Positions 1-6,796 of a DNA stretch of 8,615 bases are shown in pieces (the first letter of the stretch is position 1; each line of letters opens with the position of its first letter). The notes below the pieces were generated by a model. That model was not told the origin of the DNA. It saw nothing but the letters and a program-made list of their open reading frames with translations, and searched no databases. This DNA comes from Thermoproteota archaeon (lineage in GTDB: Archaea > Korarchaeota > Korarchaeia > Korarchaeales > Korarchaeaceae): NCBI GenBank assembly GCA_015521385.1, contig WAOH01000084.1, positions 1-8,615 on the forward strand. The letters are read 5' to 3'. Position numbers and translations under genes: made by a program.

Positions 1-648
1 CATTATGGGCTCGCCTTGCCCTGTGGAGCTTGCTCCTCCCAGTTCGTTGGCGTACGCCCCGCATCCTATGAGCGGGGTATCCCCAACCCTGCCCGGCCTC
101 TTCAGGGGCATCCCGCCGGTGGAGGTAGCGGCAGCTATCCTCCCCCTCGAATCCAGGGCGACAGCTCCGACAGTGCCCCTGAATCTAGATACCCTCCTCT
201 TCCATGCCTCGAGCTCCCTCTCCACTATCAGCTCCTCGGGATCCACCAGCTCGAATCCCAGCTCCAAGGCCACCCTCTCGGCGCCTTCGGAGACGAACAT
301 CATCTCGTCCATCTCATCCATTATGGCCCTTGCCAGGGAGACCGGATTCCTCACGCGTCTGACGGCAGCGACGGAACCGAACCTCAGGGATGATCCGTCC
401 ACTATTATGGCATCCATTTCCACGTATCCCTCCACATTCAGAACGGAGCCAACGCCCGCATCGAATGTGGGATCGTCCTCCATGAGTGCGACAGCCCGTT
501 CGACGGCATCCAAGGCAGAGCGACCCTCCTGCAGCAATTTTAAGCCCTCTCTTGCGGCCCTCTCCACCCCTGAAATGCTGGGTTCGAGCAGGTCCCGGGG
601 TATGTCCCACGCTCCTCCATGCACTATTATTACCGGGTCCAAGATCAC
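1..648 (-). CDS. Isoaspartyl peptidase / L-asparaginase (plant-type, Ntn hydrolase), 3' part missing
   Basis: This is the N-terminal 216 residues of an Ntn hydrolase of the plant-type asparaginase/isoaspartyl dipeptidase family, which hydrolyses L-asparagine and beta-aspartyl peptides; family members are usually about 300 residues. The protein opens with VIIVHGGAW, the family's N-terminal motif. The precursor cleavage site RGTVGAVALD places the nucleophile at Thr159, which becomes the N-terminus of the beta subunit after autoproteolysis. ATSTGG (Thr177), PGRVGD (Arg187, Asp190) and STGQGE (Thr209-Gly210) are the usual substrate-pocket elements, so the visible part looks catalytically intact. 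The GTG start overlaps the kptA stop by 4 bases (GTGA). It is preceded by a strong ribosome binding site, GGAGGAGGT at 658-666, 9 bases upstream. The gene continues beyond the left edge. The family is certain. Whether the preferred substrate is asparagine or isoaspartyl peptides cannot be read from sequence. Confidence 0.93.
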   Translation of the reverse strand, partial: MILDPVIIVHGGAWDIPRDLLEPSISGVERAAREGLKLLQEGRSALDAVERAVALMEDDPTFDAGVGSVLNVEGYVEMDAIIVDGSSLRFGSVAAVRRVRNPVSLARAIMDEMDEMMFVSEGAERVALELGFELVDPEELIVERELEAWKRRVSRFRGTVGAVALDSRGRIAAATSTGGMPLKRPGRVGDTPLIGCGAYANELGGASSTGQGEPIM

Positions 649-1199
649 CCCTCAATTACCTCCTCCAGTTCTATATATTCAGGGGGAACCCTCTCAACTA
701 GGAAGGTGAGGTGGGATGGTCTGTACATGGGCACTATCCTCGCTAGCTCCCTAGCTCTGATTCTAAGGATGACGTGAGGCCCCTTCCTCCTCCTAGCAAC
801 TTCTAAAGCCCTCTCTTTTGTGAGGGAGAGGTGAACGTACGTCCTGTTCATGGGTCTAAGTCCCTCCTTGAGTATCGAATGGAGAGACTTGAGGGTGGTC
901 CCGTGATACAGCACCTCAGGGACCTCCCCAGGTGGAAGGGGCCTGTCATAGATCACTCTGAAGCTGTGGCCGTACCTGGCCCGCACCTTTCCGTTCACCA
1001 CCTCGAACCTCTCCCTGTCACTCAATATGACGTCCAAGACCTCTTTTCGAGAGCATTCTTCCCTCATGATTTTAACTACGGAGTCTAGGAGATCGTCGAG
1101 CGGCACAAACCCCCTCTCATCTGGCGACAGTCCACCTAAATCCGGGTTGTGCCTCAGCAGTAACGAGACTAATTTGCTAATTCTTACTCTCCGCCCCAT
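645..1199 (-). CDS. kptA: RNA 2'-phosphotransferase (Tpt1/KptA family)
   Basis: This 184-residue protein has the full length of the KptA/Tpt1 family. These enzymes use NAD+ to remove an internal 2'-phosphate from RNA through an ADP-ribosylated intermediate, releasing ADP-ribose 1''-2'' cyclic phosphate. The N-terminal lobe (about 1-85) has the family opening ISKLVSLLLRHNP with Arg16-His17. A winged-helix-like DERGFVPLDDLL segment follows, then GHS (77-79). The C-terminal ADP-ribosyltransferase-like lobe has LYHGTT (97-102), VHLS (122-125) and a final PEYIELEE. I prefer ATG at 1199 because GGAGAGGTG at 1209-1217 lies 9 bases upstream; a GTG at 1211 would add four residues but is itself part of that ribosome binding site. 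The family's usual RAxQGHS is here RARYGHS, a Tyr for Gln change. In archaea the physiological substrate is uncertain, because tRNA splicing there does not leave the yeast-type 2'-phosphate. The gene is first in a two-gene operon with the asparaginase. Confidence 0.94.
   Translation of the reverse strand: MGRRVRISKLVSLLLRHNPDLGGLSPDERGFVPLDDLLDSVVKIMREECSRKEVLDVILSDRERFEVVNGKVRARYGHSFRVIYDRPLPPGEVPEVLYHGTTLKSLHSILKEGLRPMNRTYVHLSLTKERALEVARRRKGPHVILRIRARELARIVPMYRPSHLTFLVERVPPEYIELEEVIEG
658..666 (-). promoter_or_regulatory. Ribosome binding site of the asparaginase gene
   Basis: On the minus strand the bases read GGAGGAGGT, a strong match to the archaeal anti-Shine-Dalgarno sequence. It lies inside the 3' end of kptA, 9 bases before the GTG at 648. 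It supports GTG as the true start and translational coupling to kptA. Confidence 0.75.
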
Positions 1200-1208
1200 A
1201 ATTGATAA

Positions 1209-1217
1209 CACCTCTCC
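1209..1217 (-). promoter_or_regulatory. Ribosome binding site of kptA
   Basis: The minus strand reads GGAGAGGTG, 9 bases before ATG at 1199. It decides between ATG 1199 and the in-frame GTG at 1211, which it overlaps. Confidence 0.6.
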
Positions 1218-1267
1218 TTTTATCCTGGCCGAACTTGTAATTTCCCTACTCCCTAAGATCCCGGATG

Positions 1268-1277
1268 TTAAATTAAA
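1268..1277 (-). promoter_or_regulatory. Possible TATA box of the kptA-asparaginase operon
   Basis: The AT-only tract TTTAATTTAA on the minus strand would place transcription start near 1245-1248. That leaves a leader of about 45 bases which includes the kptA ribosome binding site. A second candidate, TTATAA around 1311-1316, is farther upstream. No clear BRE is visible, so the assignment is tentative. Confidence 0.35.
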
Positions 1278-1350
1278 TGGATTCCATTGTAAAGATGATG
1301 ATGTCGGAGTTATAAGCTATTCTCCCGAGTAGAGCCCTCTCATGGCCTTG

Positions 1351-1370
1351 AAGGGGAAATTTTTTATTTA
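1351..1370 (+). promoter_or_regulatory. BRE/TATA promoter of the histone gene
   Basis: A purine-rich BRE-like AAGGGGAAA (1351-1359) runs into TTTTTATTTA (1361-1370). The centre of the TATA element is about 25 bases before the ATG at 1390. Transcription should therefore start at or next to the start codon, giving a leaderless mRNA. In agreement, no Shine-Dalgarno sequence precedes the ATG. Confidence 0.7.
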
Positions 1371-1389
1371 ACCTGAGATTCCTTATCTT

Positions 1390-1614
1390 ATGCCCAAGAC
1401 GAGGTATCTACCTTTAGCTCCCATCGGGAGGATAATCCGGGAGGCCGGTGCTGAGAGGGTTAGTGACGCTGCTGTTGAGAGGCTGGAGCACTACATGGAG
1501 AAGTTTGCCATGGAAGTGAGCAAGCACGCCGTCAGTCTCGCTAAGCACGCCAATAGGAAGACCGTAACCGGCGACGACATAGAGCTGGCCGTCAGGGCCG
1601 TTTGGAAGACATAA
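1390..1614 (+). CDS. Archaeal histone (HMfB-like)
   Basis: This 74-residue protein is a single histone fold nearly collinear with the methanogen histone HMfB, with four extra N-terminal residues and no real C-terminal tail. It should dimerise, wrap DNA and possibly stack into extended superhelices. Helix 1 begins at PIGRIIREAG (11-20). The first DNA-binding loop holds AERVSD with Arg23. The long helix 2 spans about 26-54. The second DNA-binding loop carries the hallmark RKTVTGDDIELAV (56-68). Gly20 corresponds to HMfB Gly16, the small residue that allows tight packing between neighbouring dimers, so this histone looks able to form extended fibres. The long helix contains several His residues. 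The gene is monocistronic, with its own near-leaderless promoter and a T-rich terminator about 30 bases after the stop. It is divergent from kptA. Confidence 0.97.
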   Translation: MPKTRYLPLAPIGRIIREAGAERVSDAAVERLEHYMEKFAMEVSKHAVSLAKHANRKTVTGDDIELAVRAVWKT

Positions 1615-1639
1615 GCCCCCGGCCTTCTCCCCGCTCGGA

Positions 1640-1654
1640 CCTCTCTTTTTTCTT
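1640..1654 (+). terminator. T-rich archaeal terminator after the histone gene
   Basis: A pyrimidine tract with six consecutive T residues (1646-1651) lies about 30 bases after the histone stop codon. Archaeal RNA polymerase terminates on such oligo-T stretches without needing a hairpin. It falls before the promoter of the next gene. Confidence 0.6.
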
Positions 1655-1656
1655 GA

Positions 1657-1688
1657 TCATGGATTTATCCGGCCCTCCTGATCCATGA
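1657..1688. repeat. 8-bp inverted repeat in the histone-acyl-CoA synthetase gap
   Basis: TCATGGAT (1657-1664) and its exact reverse complement ATCCATGA (1681-1688) flank a 16-base spacer. Next to it is the 8-bp palindrome GGCGCGCC (1690-1697), which abuts the BRE/TATA region of the acyl-CoA synthetase gene. The repeat lies after the T-tract, so it is not the stem of a conventional terminator. It could be an operator or chance. Confidence 0.45.
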
Positions 1689-1697
1689 GGGCGCGCC

Positions 1698-1714
1698 GTG
1701 AAATCTCTTTATTA
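1698..1714 (+). promoter_or_regulatory. Probable BRE/TATA promoter of the acyl-CoA synthetase gene
   Basis: GTGAAATC (BRE-like, 1698-1705) followed by TCTTTATTA (1706-1714) would place the start of transcription near 1735, only about 10 bases before the GTG start at 1745. A weak ribosome binding site, GGTGA (1734-1738), lies 6 bases before that GTG. The transcript is therefore likely to have a very short leader. Confidence 0.5.
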
Positions 1715-1744
1715 TGACACCAGAGGGAAGCGTGGTGAAGTAGG

Positions 1745-3187
1745 GTGTCTTCGATAGAGGGCTTCTTCAATCCGAACTCAATGGTTATCGTCGGGGCATC
1801 GAGGACTCCGGGCAAGATAGGGTATGAACTGCTGAGGATCATGGTGGAGAATTCTCAGAGAGGGATCTACAGGGGCAAGCTCTATGCAGTCAATCCAAAA
1901 TCGGATGAGATGATTCTGGGGGTTCCTACGTATAAGTCAGTGCTGGACATTCCTGAGACACCGGACCTGGCCGTTTTAGTCACTCCCGCGAAGTACACGC
2001 CACCGGCTATGGAGGAATGCGGGAAGAAGGGGATAAAGAACGTCATAGTGATCAGCGGCGGCTTCGCCGAGGTAGGAGGAGAGGGCGTGAAGCTCCAAGA
2101 GATGCTCGAGAGCATAAGGGAGAAGTACGGGATGAGGGTCATCGGACCTAACTGCGTGGGAGTGGTGGTGCCCTCCACCGGAGTGGATACCATGTTCCTA
2201 CCCGTTGAGAAGGAATTCTTGGGGAGGAAGTACGTCTCATCCCCAAGGCCCAAGCCGGGGAACATATCCCTCAGCACGCAGTCGGGTGCTTTCGGAGTGG
2301 CCTGCCTGGACTACATGCATGGAGAGGGCATAGGGCTCGCTAAATTCGTGAGCTACGGGAACAAGCTCGATGTAGACGAGGTTGACGTGCTGGAGTACCT
2401 CAAGGACGATGAGGAGACCAAGGTCATCCTAATCTACGCGGAGTCCATCGATAGGGGCAGGGAGTTCCTGGAGCTTGCTAAGGAGATAACCAAGGAGAAG
2501 CCCATAGTCGTGTTCAAAGCGGGGAGGACCAGTGCTGGGGCTAGGGCCGCCAGTTCGCACACCGCCGCGATGGCTGGGAGCGATTCCGTTTACGACGCGG
2601 CTTTCAAGCAGGCGGGGGTGATAAGGGTCAGGGATATGGAGGAACTATTCGACGCCGCCAAGGCCCTCGTGATGCAGCCCCCTGCGAAGGGCGATAGAAT
2701 AGCCATACTCACCGATGGAGGTGGGGTGGGGGTGATGGCCGCCGATGAGACCGAGGCGCTGGGTCTCAGGCTGTCCAATTTAACTGAGGAGAGCCAGAGG
2801 AAGTTCCAGGAGCTCAAAGAGAGGAGGATAATACCTCCCATAGCTGCCACGGGTAATCCTATCGATCTAACGGGGAGCGCAACTGACGATTCGTTCGTCG
2901 AATCGATGAGGATCCTGCTGGAGGACGAGAACGTAGATGGGATCATAGTCCTCGCTCTCCATCATGTCCCCGGCGTGAGTGCGGAGCTTCCCAGCAAATT
3001 GGCCAGGTTAGCCAAGGAATACGACAAGCCGGTGGTGGCCATGGACGTGGGGTCGTCTCAGTATGCGAGGGAGTTCAGGGAGCTGTTCGAGAGGGAGGGT
3101 ATCCCCGCGTACCCGGAGTCGGAAAGAGCTGTGAGAGCCATGAAGGCTCTCGTGGAGTTCGGGAGGGCTAAGAACCTCCCGAGATGA
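1745..3187 (+). CDS. acdA: ADP-forming acetate/acyl-CoA synthetase, alpha subunit
   Basis: These 480 residues match the alpha subunit of archaeal ADP-forming acyl-CoA synthetases, which convert acyl-CoA, ADP and phosphate to acid, CoA and ATP. This is the energy-conserving last step of sugar and peptide fermentation. Domain 1 (about 5-140) is the CoA-binding Rossmann fold, opening with FFNPNSMVIVGASRTPGKIG and ending at IGPNCVG (133-139). Domain 2 (about 168-310) is the succinyl-CoA-ligase-like flavodoxin fold, with the catalytic phospho-histidine His272 in ASSHTAAMAG. Domain 5 (about 315-475) includes LTDGGGVGV and GNPIDLTG. The ATP-grasp domains 3 and 4 are absent, which defines a separate alpha subunit rather than a one-chain enzyme. 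No beta subunit gene lies in this window, although the two are sometimes adjacent. The start is GTG at 1745, because the conserved N-terminus begins a few residues later. Its 3' end overlaps the convergent Ig-domain gene by 20 bases. Substrate preference (acetate, branched-chain or aryl acids) cannot be read. Confidence 0.92.
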   Translation: MSSIEGFFNPNSMVIVGASRTPGKIGYELLRIMVENSQRGIYRGKLYAVNPKSDEMILGVPTYKSVLDIPETPDLAVLVTPAKYTPPAMEECGKKGIKNVIVISGGFAEVGGEGVKLQEMLESIREKYGMRVIGPNCVGVVVPSTGVDTMFLPVEKEFLGRKYVSSPRPKPGNISLSTQSGAFGVACLDYMHGEGIGLAKFVSYGNKLDVDEVDVLEYLKDDEETKVILIYAESIDRGREFLELAKEITKEKPIVVFKAGRTSAGARAASSHTAAMAGSDSVYDAAFKQAGVIRVRDMEELFDAAKALVMQPPAKGDRIAILTDGGGVGVMAADETEALGLRLSNLTEESQRKFQELKERRIIPPIAATGNPIDLTGSATDDSFVESMRILLEDENVDGIIVLALHHVPGVSAELPSKLARLAKEYDKPVVAMDVGSSQYAREFRELFEREGIPAYPESERAVRAMKALVEFGRAKNLPR

Positions 3188-5663
3188 ACTTCTTTATCAG
3201 TGGGAGGGATGCTAGGGCTCCGACCGCTATTATCGACACGGCTATGAGGCCCGCGTAGTTCCCTCCCCACCACTTCCTTCCCGTAGCCTCCAGTTTCACC
3301 TCCGTGTGGATTGTCTGATAGAGGGAGCGGCCGTCCTGCTTCCAGGAGATCTTGACATCCACCGGCACCTTCTCGGGGGCGTTCTCGTCTATATCCACTT
3401 CCATTATGGCCGAGGCGTTGGACTTGGGAGGTACCTCTCCCAGCGCCAGGGACGTCGTCCCCACCAAGTAGGGGGTTATGACCTCTAGGACGACGTCTTT
3501 AGCCGTCACTCTCGCCTCGTTCTTTATCACAACCGTCAGCTTCACTCCTCTGTCTCCAGGCTTGGGCCTACCCGGTATGGAGAACTTGAGAAGCTTGAAC
3601 CTCGCTTTCTCGTCTACTTGGACCGGTATTGTGGTGTTCCCCAGTTTGGATACCAGTACGGCCTCGTACCTGCCAGGCTGGGCGTTCTCGTCGATGTCAA
3701 CTAGGAATGTGACGTCCATCGCTTGGTTGGGTGGCAGCGCCGGTATGAGGAAGGCGTCGGTTCCCGGAGATGAGGGCTTCATCACGCCGGGGATTGGCTT
3801 GAGGACGACTCTCAGATCCTTTGCCACGTAATTGCCTACGTTGGTCAGGACTACGACCAGCTTCACGTTGGTATCGCCCGGATATATGGAGGAGGGGACC
3901 GTAGACACGTGAGCCACCTCTATCTGAGGTTTTCCCACAGCTCTCACGCCGAACGACAGCAGATCGTTATGGTCAATGCCGGCCTCGTCCTCGTAGTTAG
4001 CGTGAACTAGGAACTGGACCGCTCCGTAAGCTTGAGGAGACAGGTAAACGGAGAACTCCCTTATAACGGATTCCCCAGGATCGAGCCTCTCTATGTAGGC
4101 GTAGTCCTCACCCACTATAGCGCCCAACTCCGGGGAAGGTAGGGCCAATTTCACTACCAAGTCTCTGGCTGTCCCTCCCTCATTCGTGACCCTCACCCTG
4201 ATGCTGTTCACCTCATCCACCGCCAGCTCCGTATCTAAAGGCGACACGGAGATCAGTGGTGTATCAGGGCTCTCGGTTATGAAGGAGAGGGGTATCATTT
4301 GCTCCCTAGATCTGTCGTGCTCATCGTAGTAGGAGACTTGGAGGGTCATCGCTAGGCTCCCGTAGCTCACGTTCGGCGTTGATACCAGTATGGTCATTTC
4401 AGCACCCTGTCCCGGCTCCAAGTCCCCTATCTCGACTCCACTCGGGGATAAGATCGCCAGATCCTTGGAGGGGACGAAGTTCACCCTGACGGACTTGGCG
4501 GCTTCCTCCCCCTCGTTCCTCAGGACGATGTTCACCATTTCCTGCTCCCCCGGTGTCAGCACCTTCCTATCGGTGTAGGCCACGAGGTAAGGCCCTGGGA
4601 CTGTTTCCACGTAAAATCCCAAGCTTGATGGATTGGTGTGACGCTCAGATCCCGAATCGAACCATTCAACGTTGGCCGATAACTGAAGGGGTCCCTTGAC
4701 CGAAGGGTCCACATAGAGGTCTATGGGAACACACACAACATCCCCTGAGGATATGTTGCCCAAGTCCACCCTGCTGGATCCGCGTACGGCTGTATTCGGG
4801 GGTGATTGAACGGTCAACGTGGCCCTGAATGCGTCTTCTCCCCTGTTCTCGACGAAGAGGTATATCCTATTCACCCTGCCCGGTTCTAAGGTCGTGGTGT
4901 TGGTCGTCACGTACAGGCCGCGAGGCGGCATCTCCGAGATCGCCACATTCTGCGTGCATGTGTACTGGCCCCCGGCCCCTACTTGAGATTCCCAAGTGAC
5001 GGTGACCGTCAAGGACACCGCCTCATCGGCGGCGTCGCCCACATATATGGTCACGGGGAACGTCTTGCTTTCACCGGGATCGATAATGCCAGCCTCCACC
5101 GGGGAGGAAACTTGGACATTGGGTGATGCTGGATTTATTACGGCCCTCACCCTCCTGGCGACGCCGTCTCCGTTGTTGTAAAGCGTGAGTTGAGCGGTAG
5201 CGGGTCTTCCCGGCTTGGCGGTGGCGGAGAGGGAGCACCTCACCCGAGGAGTACCGTGGATCGTCACGTAGAGATCGAACGTCTCCGTCTTAGGAGTTCC
5301 GTCGGCCGTGAAGCTGACCTCCAAGGTAGCCCTGTAGTGAGATGCGTCAGCGTTCGCCGGAACGAATATCCCGAAGTCCATGACGAGTACCTGCCCTTCG
5401 AAGAGGGAACCGGGGTAGGAGAAGGTTCCCGAGTAATCGGATCCGGCCATGTCGTAGACGGTAAGGGTAGCCGAAATCCCGCTTATAGAACCGGAATAGA
5501 GGCTTTTTAGCTCCACGGTAAATGTGTTCGTCGCCCCTAGTACTAGAGAACCGCTCCAGTACGAGTCCTCCACTTTCAGGTAGGGAGAGGGAGAGCCGCT
5601 CACTCCCACCAAGAGGACAGGTAGCAATATGAGGACCATCGAAACTATCGGTGCGATCCTCAT
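3168..5663 (-). CDS. Large secreted, membrane-anchored protein with about seven tandem Ig-like (CARDB/NEW3, COG1361-type) domains
   Basis: These 831 residues begin with a signal peptide (MRIAPIVSMVLILLPVLLVG, cleavage near 23). About seven beta-sandwich repeats of about 105-115 residues follow, roughly 26-137, 138-244, 246-353, 355-463, 465-577, 578-684 and 686-795. Each has the pattern of a PGE/PGD turn, a strand with V-x-N-x-G, then a LxPG(E/Q) turn with a hydrophobic strand, as in CARDB and NEW3 modules. A transmembrane helix (about 802-824) with trailing KK places a short tail in the cytoplasm. The ectodomain is Asn/Ser/Thr rich with several N-x-S/T sites. Domain 2 has a cysteine pair (143, 236) and domain 3 one cysteine (311). 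The gene is last in an ABC transporter operon; its ATG shares one base with the permease stop (TGATG). GGAGGTGA at 5668-5675 favours ATG 5663 over GTG 5666. It probably serves the transporter outside the cell, but its function is unknown. It is not an obvious solute-binding protein. Confidence 0.85.
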   Translation of the reverse strand: MRIAPIVSMVLILLPVLLVGVSGSPSPYLKVEDSYWSGSLVLGATNTFTVELKSLYSGSISGISATLTVYDMAGSDYSGTFSYPGSLFEGQVLVMDFGIFVPANADASHYRATLEVSFTADGTPKTETFDLYVTIHGTPRVRCSLSATAKPGRPATAQLTLYNNGDGVARRVRAVINPASPNVQVSSPVEAGIIDPGESKTFPVTIYVGDAADEAVSLTVTVTWESQVGAGGQYTCTQNVAISEMPPRGLYVTTNTTTLEPGRVNRIYLFVENRGEDAFRATLTVQSPPNTAVRGSSRVDLGNISSGDVVCVPIDLYVDPSVKGPLQLSANVEWFDSGSERHTNPSSLGFYVETVPGPYLVAYTDRKVLTPGEQEMVNIVLRNEGEEAAKSVRVNFVPSKDLAILSPSGVEIGDLEPGQGAEMTILVSTPNVSYGSLAMTLQVSYYDEHDRSREQMIPLSFITESPDTPLISVSPLDTELAVDEVNSIRVRVTNEGGTARDLVVKLALPSPELGAIVGEDYAYIERLDPGESVIREFSVYLSPQAYGAVQFLVHANYEDEAGIDHNDLLSFGVRAVGKPQIEVAHVSTVPSSIYPGDTNVKLVVVLTNVGNYVAKDLRVVLKPIPGVMKPSSPGTDAFLIPALPPNQAMDVTFLVDIDENAQPGRYEAVLVSKLGNTTIPVQVDEKARFKLLKFSIPGRPKPGDRGVKLTVVIKNEARVTAKDVVLEVITPYLVGTTSLALGEVPPKSNASAIMEVDIDENAPEKVPVDVKISWKQDGRSLYQTIHTEVKLEATGRKWWGGNYAGLIAVSIIAVGALASLPLIKKFISGGS

Positions 5664-6796
5664 CACGTCACCTCCATCCTAAGGAACCTCAGGGAGAGGG
5701 CGAGGAAGGCAAATGTGAACATACTAATCACCGCTAGCTGATCTAGGACCATGAGGTAGCTCCATCCTTTAAGAGAAACGTTCCTGAAGGCCGTCACGAA
5801 GTAGTACATGGGGACGAAGGACGCGATCATCTTCGCCTCCGTACTGAGGACATCCACCGGGATGAACACACCACTGAAGAGCATGAATATGATGAACGAG
5901 AATATGCTGGCCTGATAGGCTTGAAGCTGATTCTTGGAGAAGACCGATATCAGCAGACCCAAGCTCAGCGAGTTCAAGAGAAACACTGTGGACACGATGG
6001 TCATGTCCAAGAAGGTGCCCTTAAGCTTCACATCGAAGAGCAGCACAGCCGTGAACAGACTCAGTGTGGCATCGGATATCGTCGCGAAGAAATAGGCGGT
6101 CAGTTTACCGAATATTATGTCGAAGACACTGACCGGCGTCATGATGAACTGCTCAAAGGTCCCCTTTTCCCTCTCTCTACAGATTGAGACGGAAATCAGG
6201 CTGGTTGGGACCATCTGCAGTATCATCGCCATGAGTGTCGGGATGAAGCTCTCTATCTTCTTTATCTTGGGGCCGTAGACCGTATAGAACATGGGAGTTA
6301 TGGCGAAGGTACCGAACCGAGATGCGGCCCACTCCTGAAACTGTTGAGTGACCACCCCAACGGCCTGCATTATCATCTGAGCCACGGATGGATTGCTGGC
6401 ATCGTAATACAGCTCTACTCTAGTCGGTCTACCTTCCATTAGATCCTCAGTGAAGGTTTCTGGGATAACTAGGCTCGCGTAAACCTTGCCGGAGTACACG
6501 GAGGAGAAACCTTGGCCCTTGGACTTGTATATGGCCTTTATCTGAAACATCTTGGAGTTCCTGAGCTCCTGTATGAACTTGAAGGCCCCATCTCCCCCAT
6601 CTAGGTCTACCACGGTTATAGGATACTTACCGACTCCCTTACCACCGTACCCGTATCCGAAGAGGATGGTCACCGTTATCGGCATCAGGAGGACCATTAA
6701 TATTGTCTTGGGATCCCTGACAAGCTGCCTTATCTCCTTGTCCACTATCGGTATTATCCTGAGGCCCTTCCTTATTCCCTCCTCCAGTTCTATCAT
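5663..6796 (-). CDS. ABC-2 type transporter permease (DrrB/YhhJ-like)
   Basis: This 377-residue integral membrane protein has the ABC-2 exporter layout. A cytoplasmic N-terminus with an amphipathic KEIRQLVRDPK segment leads to TM1 (about 29-47). A large extracytoplasmic domain follows (about 48-182). Five more membrane segments lie near 183-204, 224-253, 262-287, 295-316 and 348-370. The cytoplasmic coupling motif EREKGTFEQFIMTPVS (208-223) after TM2 is diagnostic of the COG0842/ABC2_membrane family. With the adjacent ATPase it should form a homodimeric exporter, or a machine that acts on membrane components. The start ATG overlaps the ATPase stop (ATGA), with GGGTGA at 6803-6808 six bases upstream. 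The substrate is not deducible; relatives export drugs, lipids, sodium or polysaccharides. Only one permease gene is present, consistent with a homodimer. Confidence 0.92.
   Translation of the reverse strand: MIELEEGIRKGLRIIPIVDKEIRQLVRDPKTILMVLLMPITVTILFGYGYGGKGVGKYPITVVDLDGGDGAFKFIQELRNSKMFQIKAIYKSKGQGFSSVYSGKVYASLVIPETFTEDLMEGRPTRVELYYDASNPSVAQMIMQAVGVVTQQFQEWAASRFGTFAITPMFYTVYGPKIKKIESFIPTLMAMILQMVPTSLISVSICREREKGTFEQFIMTPVSVFDIIFGKLTAYFFATISDATLSLFTAVLLFDVKLKGTFLDMTIVSTVFLLNSLSLGLLISVFSKNQLQAYQASIFSFIIFMLFSGVFIPVDVLSTEAKMIASFVPMYYFVTAFRNVSLKGWSYLMVLDQLAVISMFTFAFLALSLRFLRMEVT
5668..5675 (-). promoter_or_regulatory. Ribosome binding site of the Ig-domain protein gene
   Basis: The minus strand reads GGAGGTGA, a perfect match to the archaeal consensus, inside the last codons of the permease gene. 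The spacing is 4 bases to ATG 5663 (7 from GGAGG) and 1 base to GTG 5666, so ATG is preferred. Confidence 0.75.

Noticed and set aside
314..655. 113-codon minus-strand frame within the asparaginase gene
   Set aside because: It lies in another frame of the same strand as the true gene, and its Gly/Arg-rich translation has no motif.
5..709. 234-codon open frame on the plus strand at the left edge
   Set aside because: It is antisense to the asparaginase and the 3' end of kptA, which have clear family motifs. Its translation is Ser/Pro rich with no recognisable domain, as expected of a shadow frame.
1027..1332. 101-codon plus-strand frame covering the start of kptA and the intergenic region
   Set aside because: It is antisense to the conserved N-terminus of KptA and low in complexity. 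No ribosome binding site or promoter fits.
1295..1376. Possible C/D box guide RNA (ATGATGA at 1295, CTGA at 1373)
   Set aside because: The boxes are about 80 bases apart and there are no internal D' and C' boxes at guide spacing. Archaeal C/D RNAs are shorter and more regular.
3478..3831. 117-codon plus-strand frame inside the Ig-domain gene
   Set aside because: It is antisense to a continuous 831-codon gene with signal peptide, repeats and anchor. The plus frame has no motif or ribosome binding site.
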